Of a DNA stretch of 64,000 bases, positions 33,862-42,227 are shown piece by piece (position 1 is the first letter of the stretch; each line of letters opens with the position of its first letter). The notes beneath the pieces were generated by a model. It saw only the letters and a list, made by a program, of their open reading frames with translations, did not search any database and had not been told where the DNA came from. The DNA comes from DATLED01 sp963750255. Lineage in GTDB: Bacteria > Actinomycetota > Acidimicrobiia > Acidimicrobiales > CADCTF01. The stretch spans positions 62,001 through 126,000 of the forward strand of contig CAVVPZ010000006.1 in NCBI GenBank assembly GCA_963750255.1. The letters run 5' to 3'. The position numbers and the translations under genes are program-made.

Positions 33862-35871
33862 CTAGATGTCCAAGAACCGGACGTCTTTGGCGTTGGTGAC
33901 GATGAAGTGCTTGCGCATCTCGACGTCGTCACCCATCAGGATCGAGCACACCTCGTCGGCCAACGCCGCCTGGTCGATGTTGACCTGGAGGAGCGTGCGC
34001 CGATCGGCCTCCATCGTCGTGGTGCCGAGCTCGTCCCAGTCCATCTCGCCGAGGCCCTTGAGGCGGGCGAACTCGTTCTTGTGGTTGGGGTTGGCGGCCT
34101 GGAAGGCGTTCTTGGCCGAATCGTCTTTGAGATAGACGCTCTCTTTGCCCACCAGGGTCGAATAGAGCGGCGGTTGGGCGACATAGACGTGGCCACCCTC
34201 GATGAGGGCCCGCATCTGGCGGAAATAGAAGGTCAACAGCAGCGTGCGAATGTGGCTGCCGTCGACGTCGGCGTCGGCCAAGATGATGACCTTGCCGTAG
34301 CGGATCTTGGCCACGTCGAAGTCTTCGCCCAGACCAGCGCCGATGGCCTGGATCATGGCTTGGACCTCGGCGTTCTTGAGCATCTTGTCGATGCGGGCCC
34401 GTTCGACGTTCAAGAACTTGCCGCGGATCGGGAGGATGGCCTGGTTCTCGGGGTTGCGGGCCCGGATGGCCGAGCCGCCGGCGCTGTCGCCCTCGACGAT
34501 GAACAACTCGGCGTCGGCCGCGTTCTTGGTGCGGCAATCCGTGAGCTTGCCGGGCAGCCCGGCGCCCTCGAGGCTCGACTTGCGGCGGATGGTGTCGCGC
34601 GCCGATTTGGCCGCCATCCGGGCCCGCATGGCGTCGATGGCCTTCTTGACGATCTTGTTGCCCTCGGTGGGGTGCTCCTCGAGCCACTCGGCCAGCTTCT
34701 CGTTCGTCGCCTTCTCGACCGTCGAACGCACGGCAATGGTGCCCAGCTTGGACTTGGTCTGGCCCTCGAACTGCGGCTCTTGGATCTTGACGGCCAGGAT
34801 GCACGTGAGGCCCTCGCGAATGTCCTCGCCGGCGAGGTTGTCGTCTTTTTCCTTGAGCAGGTTCTTGGCCCGGGCGTACTTGTTGACCACGTTGGTCAGC
34901 GCCTTGCGGAATCCCTCCTCGTGGGTGCCGCCCTCCATCGTCTCGATGCCGTTGACGTAGGAGTGGATGCCCTCGTGGAAGCCGGTGTTCCACTGGAAGG
35001 CGAACTCGACCTCGGAGTCGGAGTCCTTGACCTCGTAGTGGCCGACCTTGGTGAAAAGCGGCTCCTTCGACTGGTTGAGATGGCGGACGAAGTCGGCGAT
35101 GCCGCCCGGGTACCGGAACGTGACCTTCTGGTACTCGGGGGCGGCGTTGGTCCGCTGATCCTCGAAGCGGATCTCGAGGCCCTTGTTCAAGAAGGCGTAG
35201 GTCTGCAAGCGCTCGACCACCGTGTGAGGACGGAACTCGGTGCCCTCGGAGGCGAAGACGACAGGATCTGGCCAGAACGTGATCGTCGTTCCCGACCGAC
35301 CACGGGGTGCGGGGCCGACGGCTTCGAGTTTGCCGGTCGGCTTGCCACCGTTTTCGAACACCATGCGGTGACGCTGTCCGTCTTTGTCGATCTCGGCCAC
35401 GAGTTTGCTCGACAGCGCGTTGACCACCGACACGCCTACACCGTGGAGGCCGCCCGACACCTTGTAGCCACCGCCGCCGAACTTGCCGCCAGCGTGGAGC
35501 ACGGTGAGGATCACCTCGAGGGTGCTCTTCCCTTTGTGCTGGCCCTTGGTGTAGGGCTCGACGGGGATGCCGCGGCCGTTGTCCACGACCCGACACCCGC
35601 CATCCGCCAAGAGGGTGATGTCGATGCGGTCGCAATGGCCGGCCATCGCCTCGTCGACGGAGTTGTCGACCACCTCACGGATCAGGTGGTGCAAGCCGGT
35701 TAGGCCGGTCGAACCGATGTACATGCCCGGTCGGCGGCGAACCGCTTCGAGGCCCTCGAGGACGTCGATGTTGTCGGCGCCGTAAGAACCGTCGGAGCGG
35801 GCCTTGGCCACCCGCTTCTTGTCGGCGGCCTGCTCGGGGGTGTCGGGGCTCTCCGCTACCTGTTGCGCCAT
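33862..35871 (-). CDS. gyrB: DNA gyrase subunit B
   Basis: 669 residues, intact. GHKL ATPase motifs VVDNSVDEAMAGHCDRIDIT, VVDNGRGIPVEPYTKGQHKG and VSGGLHGVGVSVVNALSSKL; TOPRIM motifs ELFIVEGDSAGGSAIRARNP, RGKFLNVERARIDKML and DADVDGSHIRTLLLTFYFRQ; C-terminal end GLGEMDWDELGTTTMEADRR and FIVTNAKDVRFLDI. Supplies ATP hydrolysis to GyrA. Transcribed with gyrA downstream and DUF721, recF, dnaN upstream; no insert is seen in the TOPRIM domain. Note QHKGK in place of the usual KVxxxE region, a lineage feature. Confidence 0.97.
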   Translation of the reverse strand: MAQQVAESPDTPEQAADKKRVAKARSDGSYGADNIDVLEGLEAVRRRPGMYIGSTGLTGLHHLIREVVDNSVDEAMAGHCDRIDITLLADGGCRVVDNGRGIPVEPYTKGQHKGKSTLEVILTVLHAGGKFGGGGYKVSGGLHGVGVSVVNALSSKLVAEIDKDGQRHRMVFENGGKPTGKLEAVGPAPRGRSGTTITFWPDPVVFASEGTEFRPHTVVERLQTYAFLNKGLEIRFEDQRTNAAPEYQKVTFRYPGGIADFVRHLNQSKEPLFTKVGHYEVKDSDSEVEFAFQWNTGFHEGIHSYVNGIETMEGGTHEEGFRKALTNVVNKYARAKNLLKEKDDNLAGEDIREGLTCILAVKIQEPQFEGQTKSKLGTIAVRSTVEKATNEKLAEWLEEHPTEGNKIVKKAIDAMRARMAAKSARDTIRRKSSLEGAGLPGKLTDCRTKNAADAELFIVEGDSAGGSAIRARNPENQAILPIRGKFLNVERARIDKMLKNAEVQAMIQAIGAGLGEDFDVAKIRYGKVIILADADVDGSHIRTLLLTFYFRQMRALIEGGHVYVAQPPLYSTLVGKESVYLKDDSAKNAFQAANPNHKNEFARLKGLGEMDWDELGTTTMEADRRTLLQVNIDQAALADEVCSILMGDDVEMRKHFIVTNAKDVRFLDI

Positions 35872-36002
35872 GGGCGCGACCTCACGATCTCAAGGGTGTG
35901 CGCTTCGGCAAGTCCCGGGCGCAACCACCGCTCGGCGGGGTCGCTGAAGGAGGGAATTGCAATGGTGGAATCTTACCAGAATCGGACGGGTGATCGATGC
36001 CC

Positions 36003-36386
36003 CTAGGAGGCTCGGAAAGGTGGCCGTTTTGGCTTCTGCGGGCCGCTGTCGACCCGGATGTCGATCCGACCCACGACGCCGGGTCCAGCCACCGTTTCGA
36101 GGCGGGCCATCAGGTCGGTGGCGAGATAGCGGAGTTGGGTGGCCCATCCGGGCGAGTCGACGGCCACCACGAGGATGCCGTCCTGGAGCGAGATCGGCTT
36201 GGTGTGGGCCGCCACCGAGGTGCCGACGGCCTCGTCCCAGCGGGAGAACACGGCCCCCAAGGCGGTGGCCGTCGGTGCCCCCAACCGTCGGGCCAGGGGC
36301 TCGAGTCCGTCGCGAACCGGTCGCGGCGTCGAACGCCACTCGTCCTCGGCCCAGTGGCCGCCGCGACCCCGGCCGGCCGGACTCAT
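36003..36386 (-). CDS. DUF721 (DciA-like) protein
   Basis: 127 residues; ATG at 36386 overlaps the recF stop by 4 bases. VFSRWDEAVGTSVAAHTKPI then GILVVAVDSPGWATQLRYLA is the KH-like DUF721 core. DciA-type proteins load or recruit the replicative helicase, and the actinobacterial homologue sits between recF and gyrB as here. The N-terminal basic/Gly-rich stretch (MSPAGRGRGGHWAEDEWRST) is a probable DNA-contact tail. Confidence 0.85.
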   Translation of the reverse strand: MSPAGRGRGGHWAEDEWRSTPRPVRDGLEPLARRLGAPTATALGAVFSRWDEAVGTSVAAHTKPISLQDGILVVAVDSPGWATQLRYLATDLMARLETVAGPGVVGRIDIRVDSGPQKPKRPPFRAS

Positions 36387-37474
36387 GAGAGCTTGCCGCC
36401 CGACACCCGCACGATGAGACCGGGCCGAGCGGCCTCGGGAATCACGCCGGCCGTGGTGAGCAACGCCTGCCCGGGCGGCAAGTGAGCAAGCAACGCCTCG
36501 GAGCGATCGGGGTCGAGCTCGGAGAACACGTCGTCGAGCAACAAGATGGGCGCCGCGCCCACGGCTTCGCCCACCACCCGGTGGCCGGCGAGACGCAGGG
36601 CGAGGGCCAAGGACCGCTGCTCGCCCTGGGAGGCGTGTGTGCGGCCGGGCAGCCCACCGATACTGAGGACGAGTTCGTCGCGATGGGGTCCGACAAGGGT
36701 CACCCCGCGGCGCAGGTCGTCGGGACGGGAGGCAGCGACAGCCAAGGCCAAGTCGCCCTCCCACGAGCGCTGGTAGGTGACCCGGACGTCGGCGGCGGTG
36801 TGGGCCACCTGGTCATACGCCTTGGCGACCTCCGGTTCGAGATCGGCGACCAACGCCTCGCGAGCCTCGACGAGGGCCGTGCCCGCCGTCGCCAACTTGT
36901 CATCCCACACGTCGAGGGTGGCGGCCACCTCGGGCGACAACCCGCCCCGGCGAGCTTCGCCACTGGCGGTCTGACGCAGGAGGGTGTTGCGCTGACGCAG
37001 GATGCGCTCGACCTCGCGTTGGAGCGCATCGTGCTTGGTGTGGAGCGAGACCAGCACGTCGTCGAGGTAGCGCCGACGCTCGCCTGGACCACCCTTGACC
37101 AACACGAGATCGTCGGGGGCGAACACGCTGACCCGCAGCGCGCCGAGCAGATCGCGGGTGCGCTTGAGCGGTTGGCGGTTGACCTGGATGCGGTCGCGGC
37201 CGCTGGCGTTGAGTTCGGCTTCGATGAGCAACGTGCGCTGCTCGCGCTCGCCCTCGGCCCGCACGACCGCCGACGTCGACCCCGCCCGGATCAGGGCGTC
37301 GGTGGGCGCGCCCCGGAACGACGACAAGGTCGCGAGGTATCCGATGGCCTCGAGAAGATTCGTCTTGCCCTCGCCGTTGGCCCCGACCACGACCGTGAGG
37401 CCATCGGGATCGGGCGTCAATTCGGCGGAGAGGTAGTTGCGAAAATCGGCGAGGAACAGGCGGGTGACCCGCAC
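36383..37474 (-). CDS. recF: DNA replication and repair protein RecF
   Basis: 363 residues from a GTG preceded by GGAGG. Walker A VVVGANGEGKTNLLEAIGYL, ABC-type signature LPGRTHASQGEQRSLALALR and Walker B PILLLDDVFSELDPDRSEAL with TTAGVIPEA. RecF binds gapped DNA and loads RecA with RecO and RecR. Nine bases after the dnaN stop and overlapping the DUF721 start; intact. Confidence 0.96.
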   Translation of the reverse strand: MRVTRLFLADFRNYLSAELTPDPDGLTVVVGANGEGKTNLLEAIGYLATLSSFRGAPTDALIRAGSTSAVVRAEGEREQRTLLIEAELNASGRDRIQVNRQPLKRTRDLLGALRVSVFAPDDLVLVKGGPGERRRYLDDVLVSLHTKHDALQREVERILRQRNTLLRQTASGEARRGGLSPEVAATLDVWDDKLATAGTALVEAREALVADLEPEVAKAYDQVAHTAADVRVTYQRSWEGDLALAVAASRPDDLRRGVTLVGPHRDELVLSIGGLPGRTHASQGEQRSLALALRLAGHRVVGEAVGAAPILLLDDVFSELDPDRSEALLAHLPPGQALLTTAGVIPEAARPGLIVRVSGGKLS

Positions 37475-37483
37475 AACGCCTCC

Positions 37484-38602
37484 CTAGCTGGTGAGGCGCA
37501 CGGGCATGAGCAGGTACAGATAGTCCCCGCCGTCGGTGCTCCGCACAGTGGCCGGCTTCATCGGATCGAGTGTCTCGAGCAGGATCTCTTCCCCGCCCAC
37601 GGCTTCGAGGCCGTCGATCAAGAACGTCGGGTTGAACCCCATGACCAACTCGGTGCCCTCGTACTTGGCGTCGAGGTCTTCGGTGGCCTGGCCCAACTCC
37701 TGGGTGATCACGGTGCATTCGACACCGTCGGCCCGCAGCGACACCCGCACCGGGGTAATGGCGTCTTTGACGAGGAGTTTGACCCGGCGAACGGCGTCGA
37801 GCAGGGCCTCGCGGTTGGCGATCAGGCGGTTGGGATAGCTCTCGGGGATGAGCTTTTGGTAGGGCGGGAACTCGCCCTCGATGAGCCGGGTCGTCAGTCG
37901 CACCGACCCCACCTCGAACGACGCGTCGCGCTCACCCAGGCACAGCGTGACCGTCTCGGCTCCGCCGAGCAGCCGCTGGAGTTCGGACAGTGCTCGGCCG
38001 GGCACCAGGACCTGCTGGTTGTCTCGGAGAACCGTCGTGCCGGGCAGATCGCGCACCGCGAGCCGGTAGCGGTCGGTCGCCACCAACCGCAGCCCGCTGC
38101 CCTCGGCGGTCATGAGCACCCCGCTGATCACGGGCAAACTGTCGTCAGAACTCGCGGCTCGGACGACCTGGCGAAGCGCTTCGGCGAACGCGGCGGCATC
38201 GAGGGTGACGGCTTCGCCGTTGACAGCCGAGTCACCGTCGGCCGGAAACGGCAACCGGGGGAACTCGTCGGCCGGGAGGATTCGCACCGCGAACTGGGAT
38301 CGGCCCGAGGTGACCCGAACCTCTTCGTCGCCGGCCTCGAAGGTGACCGCTCCCGGTTCGAGGGCCCGAACGATGTCGGCGATCAGCCGGGCAGGCAGGA
38401 CAGCCACGCCGTCAGCCAGCCCGTTGACGGCGGTCTCGACCTGGATCGTGAGATCGAGATCGCTGCCGGCGAGACGGAGTTGATCACCCGCGACCTCGAG
38501 GCGGACACCGGACAACACCGGTAGCGCTCCTCGTGTGGCCACGGCACGTCCAGCGGTGCCGAGGGCCTCGACGAGGGTGTCGCGCTCGCAACGGAACTTC
38601 AC
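37484..38602 (-). CDS. dnaN: DNA polymerase III sliding clamp (beta subunit)
   Basis: 372 residues in three clamp repeats: MKFRCERDTLVEALGTAGRA, then LPVLSGVRLEVAGDQLRLAG; middle domain DSLPVISGVLMTAEGSGLRL; C-terminal end PVRVSLRADGVECTVITQEL and KPATVRSTDGGDYLYLLMPV. The last residues (LYLLMPVRLTS) form the usual protein-binding groove edge. Start ATG; intact. Directly upstream lies the candidate origin. Confidence 0.97.
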   Translation of the reverse strand: MKFRCERDTLVEALGTAGRAVATRGALPVLSGVRLEVAGDQLRLAGSDLDLTIQVETAVNGLADGVAVLPARLIADIVRALEPGAVTFEAGDEEVRVTSGRSQFAVRILPADEFPRLPFPADGDSAVNGEAVTLDAAAFAEALRQVVRAASSDDSLPVISGVLMTAEGSGLRLVATDRYRLAVRDLPGTTVLRDNQQVLVPGRALSELQRLLGGAETVTLCLGERDASFEVGSVRLTTRLIEGEFPPYQKLIPESYPNRLIANREALLDAVRRVKLLVKDAITPVRVSLRADGVECTVITQELGQATEDLDAKYEGTELVMGFNPTFLIDGLEAVGGEEILLETLDPMKPATVRSTDGGDYLYLLMPVRLTS

Positions 38603-38838
38603 CGTGCCTCTTCTCTCTCTTCTTTATAGAGAACTACGTAGTAGCAGTAGTAGGTGCTGTGGATTGTGGACATCCCACCGTTCCGGCAGGTCAGGCGGGG
38701 TGCGGGGGTGTGCACCGCCGTACCTAGGTTCCCACAGGGGTGCGACAGGAACGGGGAGGGTCGGTGGACAACTCCGCGTTGTCCCCGGAAATGACAAGAC
38801 ACCGACACACCGACGTCCCCACCCCTGGTGGACATGGC
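38603..38838. other. oriC: Candidate chromosomal replication origin (oriC) between dnaN and dnaA
   Basis: 236 bases. An AT-rich run (TTCTTTATAGAGAAC near 38620-38634) is followed by a TAG-type array and two overlapping DnaA boxes (38639-38673). Further boxes: GGTGGACAA at 38763-38771, TTGTCCCCG at 38779-38787, GGTGGACAT at 38827-38835. Actinobacterial origins usually lie in this interval. Most of the rest is GC-rich. Experimental origin mapping is not available from sequence. Confidence 0.7.
38639..38673 (+). promoter_or_regulatory. DnaA-trio-like array adjacent to DnaA boxes
   Basis: Five triplets TAG-TAG-CAG-TAG-TAG occupy 38639-38653, then a 4-base spacer GTGC, then boxes TGTGGATTG (38658-38666) and TGTGGACAT (38665-38673), overlapping by two bases. 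In the basal unwinding system described for bacteria, 3'-GAT-5' trios follow a GC-rich spacer next to a DnaA box and bind DnaA on single strands. The order and orientation match that description. The AT-rich run at 38615-38635 lies where the duplex would open. Confidence 0.55.
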
Positions 38839-40242
38839 TCAGGCGCCCTTCTTGATGCGATGCATCAGCTCGGTGACCTGGTCATAGACGTGCCGGCGCT
38901 CCTTCATCTGCCCGCTGATCTTCTCCACGGCGTGGATGACGGTGGTGTGGTCGCGGCCACCGAACTCGCGGGCGATCGCCGGATAACTGAAGTCGGTGAG
39001 CTCGCGAAACACGTACATGCCGATCTGGCGGGCCATGACCAGCGGGCGGCGGCGGTTGGGTCCGCACAACTCCTCGATGGAGAACCCGAAGGTCTCGGAG
39101 GTGGTCTCGAGGATCAACTTGGGCGTAATCGGTCGGGGTTCGTCGGCGTTCACGCTGTCAGCGAGGACCCGCTCGGCCAGATCACGGGTCGGGGGTTCGC
39201 CGTTGAGGCTGGCGAAGGCCGACACCCGCACCAGGGCCCCCTCGAGTTCGCGGATGTTGTTCTTGATGTGGATGGCGATGAACTCGAGGACCTCGTCGGG
39301 GAGGTGGGCACTCTCGACCTCAGCCTTCTTGCGCAGGATGGCGAGGCGGGTCTCGAGGTCGGGGGGTTGGACGTCGGTGATCAACCCAGAGAGGAATCGG
39401 CTGCGGAGCCGCTCTTCGAGGGTGCCGAGTGCCTTTGCATGGCGGTCGGACGTGATCACGATCTGACCTCCGGCGCCGTAGATCGAGTTGAAGGTGTGGA
39501 AGAACTCTTCCTGGGTGCCTTCTTTGTTCTCGAGGAACTGGATGTCGTCGACGAGGAGCACATCGCACTCTCGGTACCGCCGCTTGAACGCCGAGGTCGA
39601 GTTGGTCCGAATGGCGTCGATGAACTCGTTCATGAACGTTTCGGTCGAAACGTAGCGAATTGTCTTGGCCAGGTAGTGCTCGCGGACGTAATGCCCGATG
39701 GCATGGAGAAGGTGGGTTTTCCCCAGGCCGGCCTCGCCGTGGATGAACAACGGGTTGTAACTCTTGGCCGGGGTCTCGGCCACCGACAAGGCGGCGGCGT
39801 GCGCGAAGCGGTTCGAGGCGCCGATCACGAAGGTCTCGAAGGTGTACTTCGGGTTGATCGGAAGGGGGGTCGAGCGGCCATCGGGCGGCGGCTTCGACGG
39901 GGTGAGGTGAGCGCCGGAACGGCCCGACGGCGCCGAAGAACGGGCATCGTCCCTGGTCAGGACGTCGTCGGCCGTCTCGTGATCGTCGGCCGGGGCGGTG
40001 TGGACTTCGAGTTCGACAGCGACTCCCCCACCGGCGAGGCCGGCCACCGCGTCTTGGACGAGGGCGAGGTAGCGACCTTCGAGTCGCTCCTTGACCAGGG
40101 GATTGGGCACGGCCAGCACGAGGCGATCGCTGGTGGCCGAGACGGGGCGGATGCCCTGGAAGAACGTCTTCCACGTCGACTCCGAGACCTGATCCTGTAG
40201 CGCTTCTGCACAGGCCATCCACAACCGTTCGGCGTCCGTCAC
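38839..40242 (-). CDS. dnaA: Chromosomal replication initiator DnaA
   Basis: 467 residues from the GTG at 40242 (VTDAERLWMACAEALQDQVS). Domain I ends ~residue 80; domain II is Pro/Ser-rich (RSSAPSGRSGAHLTPSKPPP); AAA+ domain has Walker A NPLFIHGEAGLGKTHLLHAI, Walker B CDVLLVDDIQFLENKEGTQE and Arg finger region; domain IV signature REFGGRDHTTVIHAVEKISG. Upstream in-frame codons exist but are Arg/Pro-rich and non-homologous, so the GTG is chosen. GGGGAGG lies 12 bases before it. DnaA-box-like 9-mers lie both upstream and downstream. Confidence 0.95.
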   Translation of the reverse strand: MTDAERLWMACAEALQDQVSESTWKTFFQGIRPVSATSDRLVLAVPNPLVKERLEGRYLALVQDAVAGLAGGGVAVELEVHTAPADDHETADDVLTRDDARSSAPSGRSGAHLTPSKPPPDGRSTPLPINPKYTFETFVIGASNRFAHAAALSVAETPAKSYNPLFIHGEAGLGKTHLLHAIGHYVREHYLAKTIRYVSTETFMNEFIDAIRTNSTSAFKRRYRECDVLLVDDIQFLENKEGTQEEFFHTFNSIYGAGGQIVITSDRHAKALGTLEERLRSRFLSGLITDVQPPDLETRLAILRKKAEVESAHLPDEVLEFIAIHIKNNIRELEGALVRVSAFASLNGEPPTRDLAERVLADSVNADEPRPITPKLILETTSETFGFSIEELCGPNRRRPLVMARQIGMYVFRELTDFSYPAIAREFGGRDHTTVIHAVEKISGQMKERRHVYDQVTELMHRIKKGA

Positions 40243-40271
40243 CTGCGCTTTCAGCCTCCCCGGCCCACTCG

Positions 40272-40303
40272 TCGTCCACAGCCCCGTCCACACCTGTGGA
40301 CAG
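40272..40303. promoter_or_regulatory. DnaA-box-like cluster upstream of dnaA
   Basis: Three 9-mers within 32 bases: TCGTCCACA (40272-40280), CCGTCCACA (40284-40292) and, inverted, TGTGGACAG (40295-40303). The last two form an inverted pair around CC. They sit 30-60 bases before the dnaA start, where DnaA often represses its own promoter. The rest of 40304-40537 shows no gene; it should contain the divergent dnaA and rpmH promoters. Confidence 0.5.
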
Positions 40304-40537
40304 GCTCGCCGGGGCCGGGGGAAGGTCGGTCGGGGGCGAGTCGTCGCGGTGGTGACGAGGCGAAGCAGGCAAGGTAGCACCGCGGTGCGGGCGCCTTCTA
40401 CGGGCCAGATGGAAAAAGAGTGGGCGCGCCCGGTACCGTGGTGACCTGGCGTGGCGCCGCTCGGCTGCCGCGCCCGATGACGCACCCGACGTGCTGGTCC
40501 GATCCGCACGGAGGACCCGCCGGGAGCAGGAGGACTT

Positions 40538-40672
40538 GTGAAGCGACCGTTCCAACCCAACACCCGCAAACGCGCCAAGCGCCACGGGTTTCGCCATCGC
40601 ATGGCCACCAAGGCCGGCCGCGCCGTGCTGAAGGCCCGTCGCGACAAGGGCCGCCATCAGCTCTCGGCCTGA
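40538..40672 (+). CDS. rpmH: 50S ribosomal protein L34
   Basis: 44 residues from a GTG: KRPFQPNTRKRAKRHGFRHR and MATKAGRAVLKARRDKGRHQ. GGAGCAGGAGGA provides the ribosome site. It is the invariant first gene of the plus-strand origin operon, divergent from dnaA. 22 bases separate it from rnpA. Confidence 0.97.
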   Translation: MKRPFQPNTRKRAKRHGFRHRMATKAGRAVLKARRDKGRHQLSA

Positions 40673-40694
40673 GCCCGTCGGGCCGGAGGGTCGG

Positions 40695-41051
40695 GTGGCG
40701 CCGAGCCCGGTGTGGCGTCTACGCGGCGCGTCTCGATTCGCTCGGCTCTCCCGGGACGGCCGGCGTGTCACCTCGGGACCGGTATGGATCCGCTGGGTTC
40801 CCGCCGACGCTGGGCCAGCGGCACCCCCGGCGGTTGCCTTTGCGGTGAGCCGCCGTGTCGGCACTGCGGTGGTGCGCAACCGCATCCGGCGACGCCTGCG
40901 GGCTGTCCTGGCCGACCTGCAGCCCGGTCCGGGCGACTATCTCGTGGGCGTGCATCCCGAGGCCGCCACCGTCTCGTTCGCTGACCTGCACGCCCATATG
41001 GCCCGTGTCCTGGCAAAGTGTGATCCGTCAAGCCGTGTGGTCGGTGTCTGA
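40695..41051 (+). CDS. rnpA: Ribonuclease P protein component
   Basis: 118 residues from a GTG. ASRFARLSRDGRRVTSGPVW, then VAFAVSRRVGTAVVRNRIRR with RLRAVL, the RNP-specific RNXXXR basic helix, and GDYLVGVHPEAATVSFADLH. Forms RNase P with the M1-type RNA to mature tRNA 5' ends. Overlaps yidD by 8 bases. Confidence 0.93.
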   Translation: MAPSPVWRLRGASRFARLSRDGRRVTSGPVWIRWVPADAGPAAPPAVAFAVSRRVGTAVVRNRIRRRLRAVLADLQPGPGDYLVGVHPEAATVSFADLHAHMARVLAKCDPSSRVVGV

Positions 41052-41271
41052 GCCCGGCGTGGTGGCCCACGGTCTGTTGTGGGTGATCCACGCCTACCAG
41101 GGCGCCCGGGCCGGCCGGATGTCACCCTGTCGCTTCGTCCCGTCCTGTTCCGCCTATGGCGCTGAAGCCATCGAGCGCCATGGTGCGGCCCGAGGTACCT
41201 GGCTCACCGCCCGGCGCCTCTCCCGTTGTCGCCCGTTCGGTGGCTTCGGTTTCGATCCCGTTCCCGAGTAG
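41044..41271 (+). CDS. yidD: Membrane protein insertion efficiency factor YidD
   Basis: 75 residues from a GTG that overlaps the rnpA end. HGLLWVIHAYQGARAGRMSP, CRFVPSCSAYGAEAIERHGA, TARRLSRCRPFGGFGFDPVP carry the family's P-S-C-S-X-Y and R-C-X-P-F/W motifs with an N-terminal amphipathic helix. It assists YidC, the next gene, 11 bases away. Confidence 0.93.
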   Translation: MSEPGVVAHGLLWVIHAYQGARAGRMSPCRFVPSCSAYGAEAIERHGAARGTWLTARRLSRCRPFGGFGFDPVPE

Positions 41272-41282
41272 GAAGCCCGTTC

Positions 41283-42227
41283 ATGTTCGACATCGTGTTC
41301 AGCACCCTGGCTGGACTGTTGAGCTTCTTCTACCAACTGGTCCCCAACTACGCGGTCGCCATCGCGCTGTTGACGATCACCGTGATGTTGCTGTTGTTCC
41401 CGCTCAACGCCAAGGGCATGCGGTCGATGGCGGCCATGAGCAAGCTCAGCCCGGAGATGAAGAAGATCCAGGCCCAGCACAAGAACGACAAGGTCAAGCA
41501 GAACGAAGAGATCATGGCGCTCTTCAAGGAGCACAAGGTGACCCCGTTTGGGGGTTGTCTCCCGCTCTTGTTGCAAATGCCGGTGCTCTTCGTGATGTAT
41601 CACGTCATTCGAGGCCTGGTGAACAAGGGTCCCGAGGGGCGTTTCGACCCCAAGTACCTCGACCACGGCTCGAGCCTGTATCAGGCGCTGGCTGGCCAGA
41701 CGCACATGAAGGCCTTCGGCCTCGATCTGGCAAGATCTGCCAGCGAGGTCCTCAAGGTCTCCTTCGTCACGGCAATTCCTTTTCTGATCCTGATCGCCGG
41801 GGTGGTGGGGGCCGGGTACTTCCAGCAGGCGATGATCAGCCGGCGAAATCCCAACCAGAGCACCGACGACAACCCGATGGCCAAGCAGATGCAGCAGATG
41901 ACCAAGGTCATGCCGCTGATGTATCTGGTGTTCGGGTTCACCCTTCCCGCCGGCCTGAACGTGTACTTCCTGGTATCCAGCGTGTTCCGCATCGGCCAGC
42001 AGACCCTCATCTACAGGATGGACCCCACGTTGTCCCCCGGCCACGCCTCGCGCACCCTTGACAGCAAGGACGTGACCGAGAAGCCGGCCAAGGCCTCAAA
42101 GCCGTCGACCAAGCCGTCGGGGTCGGGTGGAGGGTCGCGGGCGAAGCCGGCGACCGCATCCGGACCGACGGCCGCACCTGCCCGGGTGGCCAACCGCCCG
42201 GCCAACAAGAAGAAGAAGCGTCGCTAA
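41283..42227 (+). CDS. yidC: Membrane insertase YidC
   Basis: 314 residues. First helix VFSTLAGLLSFFYQLVPNYA, coiled hairpin SKLSPEMKKIQAQHKNDKVK, second helix PFGGCLPLLLQMPVLFVMYH, later helices VSFVTAIPFLILIAGVVGAG and MPLMYLVFGFTLPAGLNVYF, and a basic Lys/Arg tail (NKKKKRR). Short Gram-positive type without the large periplasmic domain. Inserts and folds membrane proteins alone or with SecYEG. The tail also carries Pro/Ser/Gly repeats probably binding ribosomes. Confidence 0.96.
   Translation: MFDIVFSTLAGLLSFFYQLVPNYAVAIALLTITVMLLLFPLNAKGMRSMAAMSKLSPEMKKIQAQHKNDKVKQNEEIMALFKEHKVTPFGGCLPLLLQMPVLFVMYHVIRGLVNKGPEGRFDPKYLDHGSSLYQALAGQTHMKAFGLDLARSASEVLKVSFVTAIPFLILIAGVVGAGYFQQAMISRRNPNQSTDDNPMAKQMQQMTKVMPLMYLVFGFTLPAGLNVYFLVSSVFRIGQQTLIYRMDPTLSPGHASRTLDSKDVTEKPAKASKPSTKPSGSGGGSRAKPATASGPTAAPARVANRPANKKKKRR

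Noticed and set aside
33907..35703. Long plus-strand frame (598 codons) opposite gyrB
   Set aside because: Antisense shadow of gyrB; no start signal or family.
36482..38524. Long plus-strand frame spanning recF and dnaN
   Set aside because: Antisense shadow running across two well-supported genes.
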